Part shown: in pieces, positions 63,759 to 64,000 of the stretch
Layout of the letters: each line of letters begins with the position of its first letter
Position numbering within the stretch: position 1 is the first letter of the stretch
NCBI RefSeq assembly: GCF_009720825.1
Contig: NZ_WNKY01000022.1
Span: 32,147 to 96,146, forward strand
DNA: 64,000 bases
Direction of reading: 5' to 3'
DNA from: Duganella radicis
GTDB taxonomy: Bacteria; Pseudomonadota; Gammaproteobacteria; Burkholderiales; Burkholderiaceae_D
Made by a program: the position numbers and the translations under genes
Notes under the pieces: model-generated
The model's database searches: none
The model's input: the letters and a program-made list of their open reading frames with translations, nothing else
Told to the model about the DNA's origin: nothing

Positions 63759-64000
63759 ATGAAAGTCACCAAGCTCGCCAGCATACTTGCATTCACCTGG
63801 GCCTGCGCCGGAGCGGCCGCTACCGCCTCCGCCGCCGATCCCGTCACGCAACCATCGGCGCCTGGCGCCGGCCCCGCCGCTGCCCACGGCATCAAGGCGC
63901 CACGCACTCCGGCTCCTACGGCGGCCGAGATCGCCGCCGCGCGCGGCGTCAAGCCCCCAGCGACGCCGGCCGCCGCCACAGCAGCCACGGCAGCGCCGGC
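63759..64000 (+). CDS. Exported Ala/Pro-rich protein (C-terminus cut by window edge)
   Basis: An open frame starting ATG 63759 with AAGGA upstream and running to the window end. It begins MKVTKLASILAFTWACAGAAA with signal peptide features, then a low-complexity stretch of Ala, Pro and Thr (AAHGIKAPRTPAPTAAEIAA). The mature domain lies beyond the edge, so no function can be given. It is the next gene after ribA and may be co-transcribed (15 bp gap). Confidence 0.7.
   Translation, partial: MKVTKLASILAFTWACAGAAATASAADPVTQPSAPGAGPAAAHGIKAPRTPAPTAAEIAAARGVKPPATPAAATAATAAP

Overview
The window reads as a chromosomal segment of a high-GC betaproteobacterium, most likely Oxalobacteraceae (Massilia / Duganella / Janthinobacterium-like). 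This is inferred from protein flavour: the dapC-dapD-pilU and dapE-prmB-ABC-F neighbourhoods, a PEP-CTERM surface protein, a SYLF lipoprotein and a ribA gene. No alignment was run. Coding density is high and nearly all genes are intact. I see no rRNA, tRNA, CRISPR array, prophage or intact transposase, and no gap over 300 bp lacks a gene.

Layout. 1-2670: arsenic operon arsR-arsC-arsB-arsH on the minus strand, with a readable promoter and operator. 2688-8549: DUF4153 membrane protein, then dapC-dapD (lysine/peptidoglycan precursor) and pilU. 7836-12071: accessory block of an atypical SDR, a Tat-exported deacetylase-like protein, a LysR regulator, a PEP-CTERM protein and a PIN-domain gene paired with a small acidic protein. 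12096-16485: arsC-family reductase, dapE, prmB and an ABC-F ATPase. 16482-23630: cheW, arfB, a TauE-like exporter, a LysR regulator, two tandem FapA-family proteins and a small exported protein. 23803-27242: OmpR/EnvZ-type two-component system, an exported protein and an Imm26 gene. 27321-30757: TPP riboswitch, TonB-dependent receptor, NadR-like kinase and PnuC-type transporter, a probable thiamine-uptake module. 30938-38330: exported protein of unknown family, S46 peptidase, PAS histidine kinase and a CheB-CheR-PAS fusion. 38387-50182: RND efflux operon (adaptor, two pumps, outer-membrane factor) divergent from a Spy/CpxP-like protein and a Cpx-like two-component system. 50179-54799: SppA, a sodium:solute symporter and an MFS exporter. 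54907-57984: a 24-bp perfect inverted repeat, DUF3820, a protealysin-type M4 protease with its emfourin-like inhibitor, a PPC/DUF296 protein, a cysteine-less glutaredoxin-like protein and a SYLF lipoprotein. 58056-64000: PAS-GGDEF-EAL protein, HDOD protein, LysR/pirin divergent pair, ribA and the start of an exported protein.

The most coherent systems are: (i) the ars operon with a 2 x 11 bp operator overlapping its -10 box; (ii) the TPP-riboswitch receptor facing a kinase/PnuC pair; (iii) a Cpx-like circuit with a TTTAC-N5-TTTAC box between an efflux operon and a CpxP/Spy-like gene; (iv) the protease-inhibitor pair. The least explained are the tandem FapA paralogues, the PIN pair, the 104-bp imperfect palindrome between ompR and envZ, and the 24-bp inverted repeat at 54907-54995.
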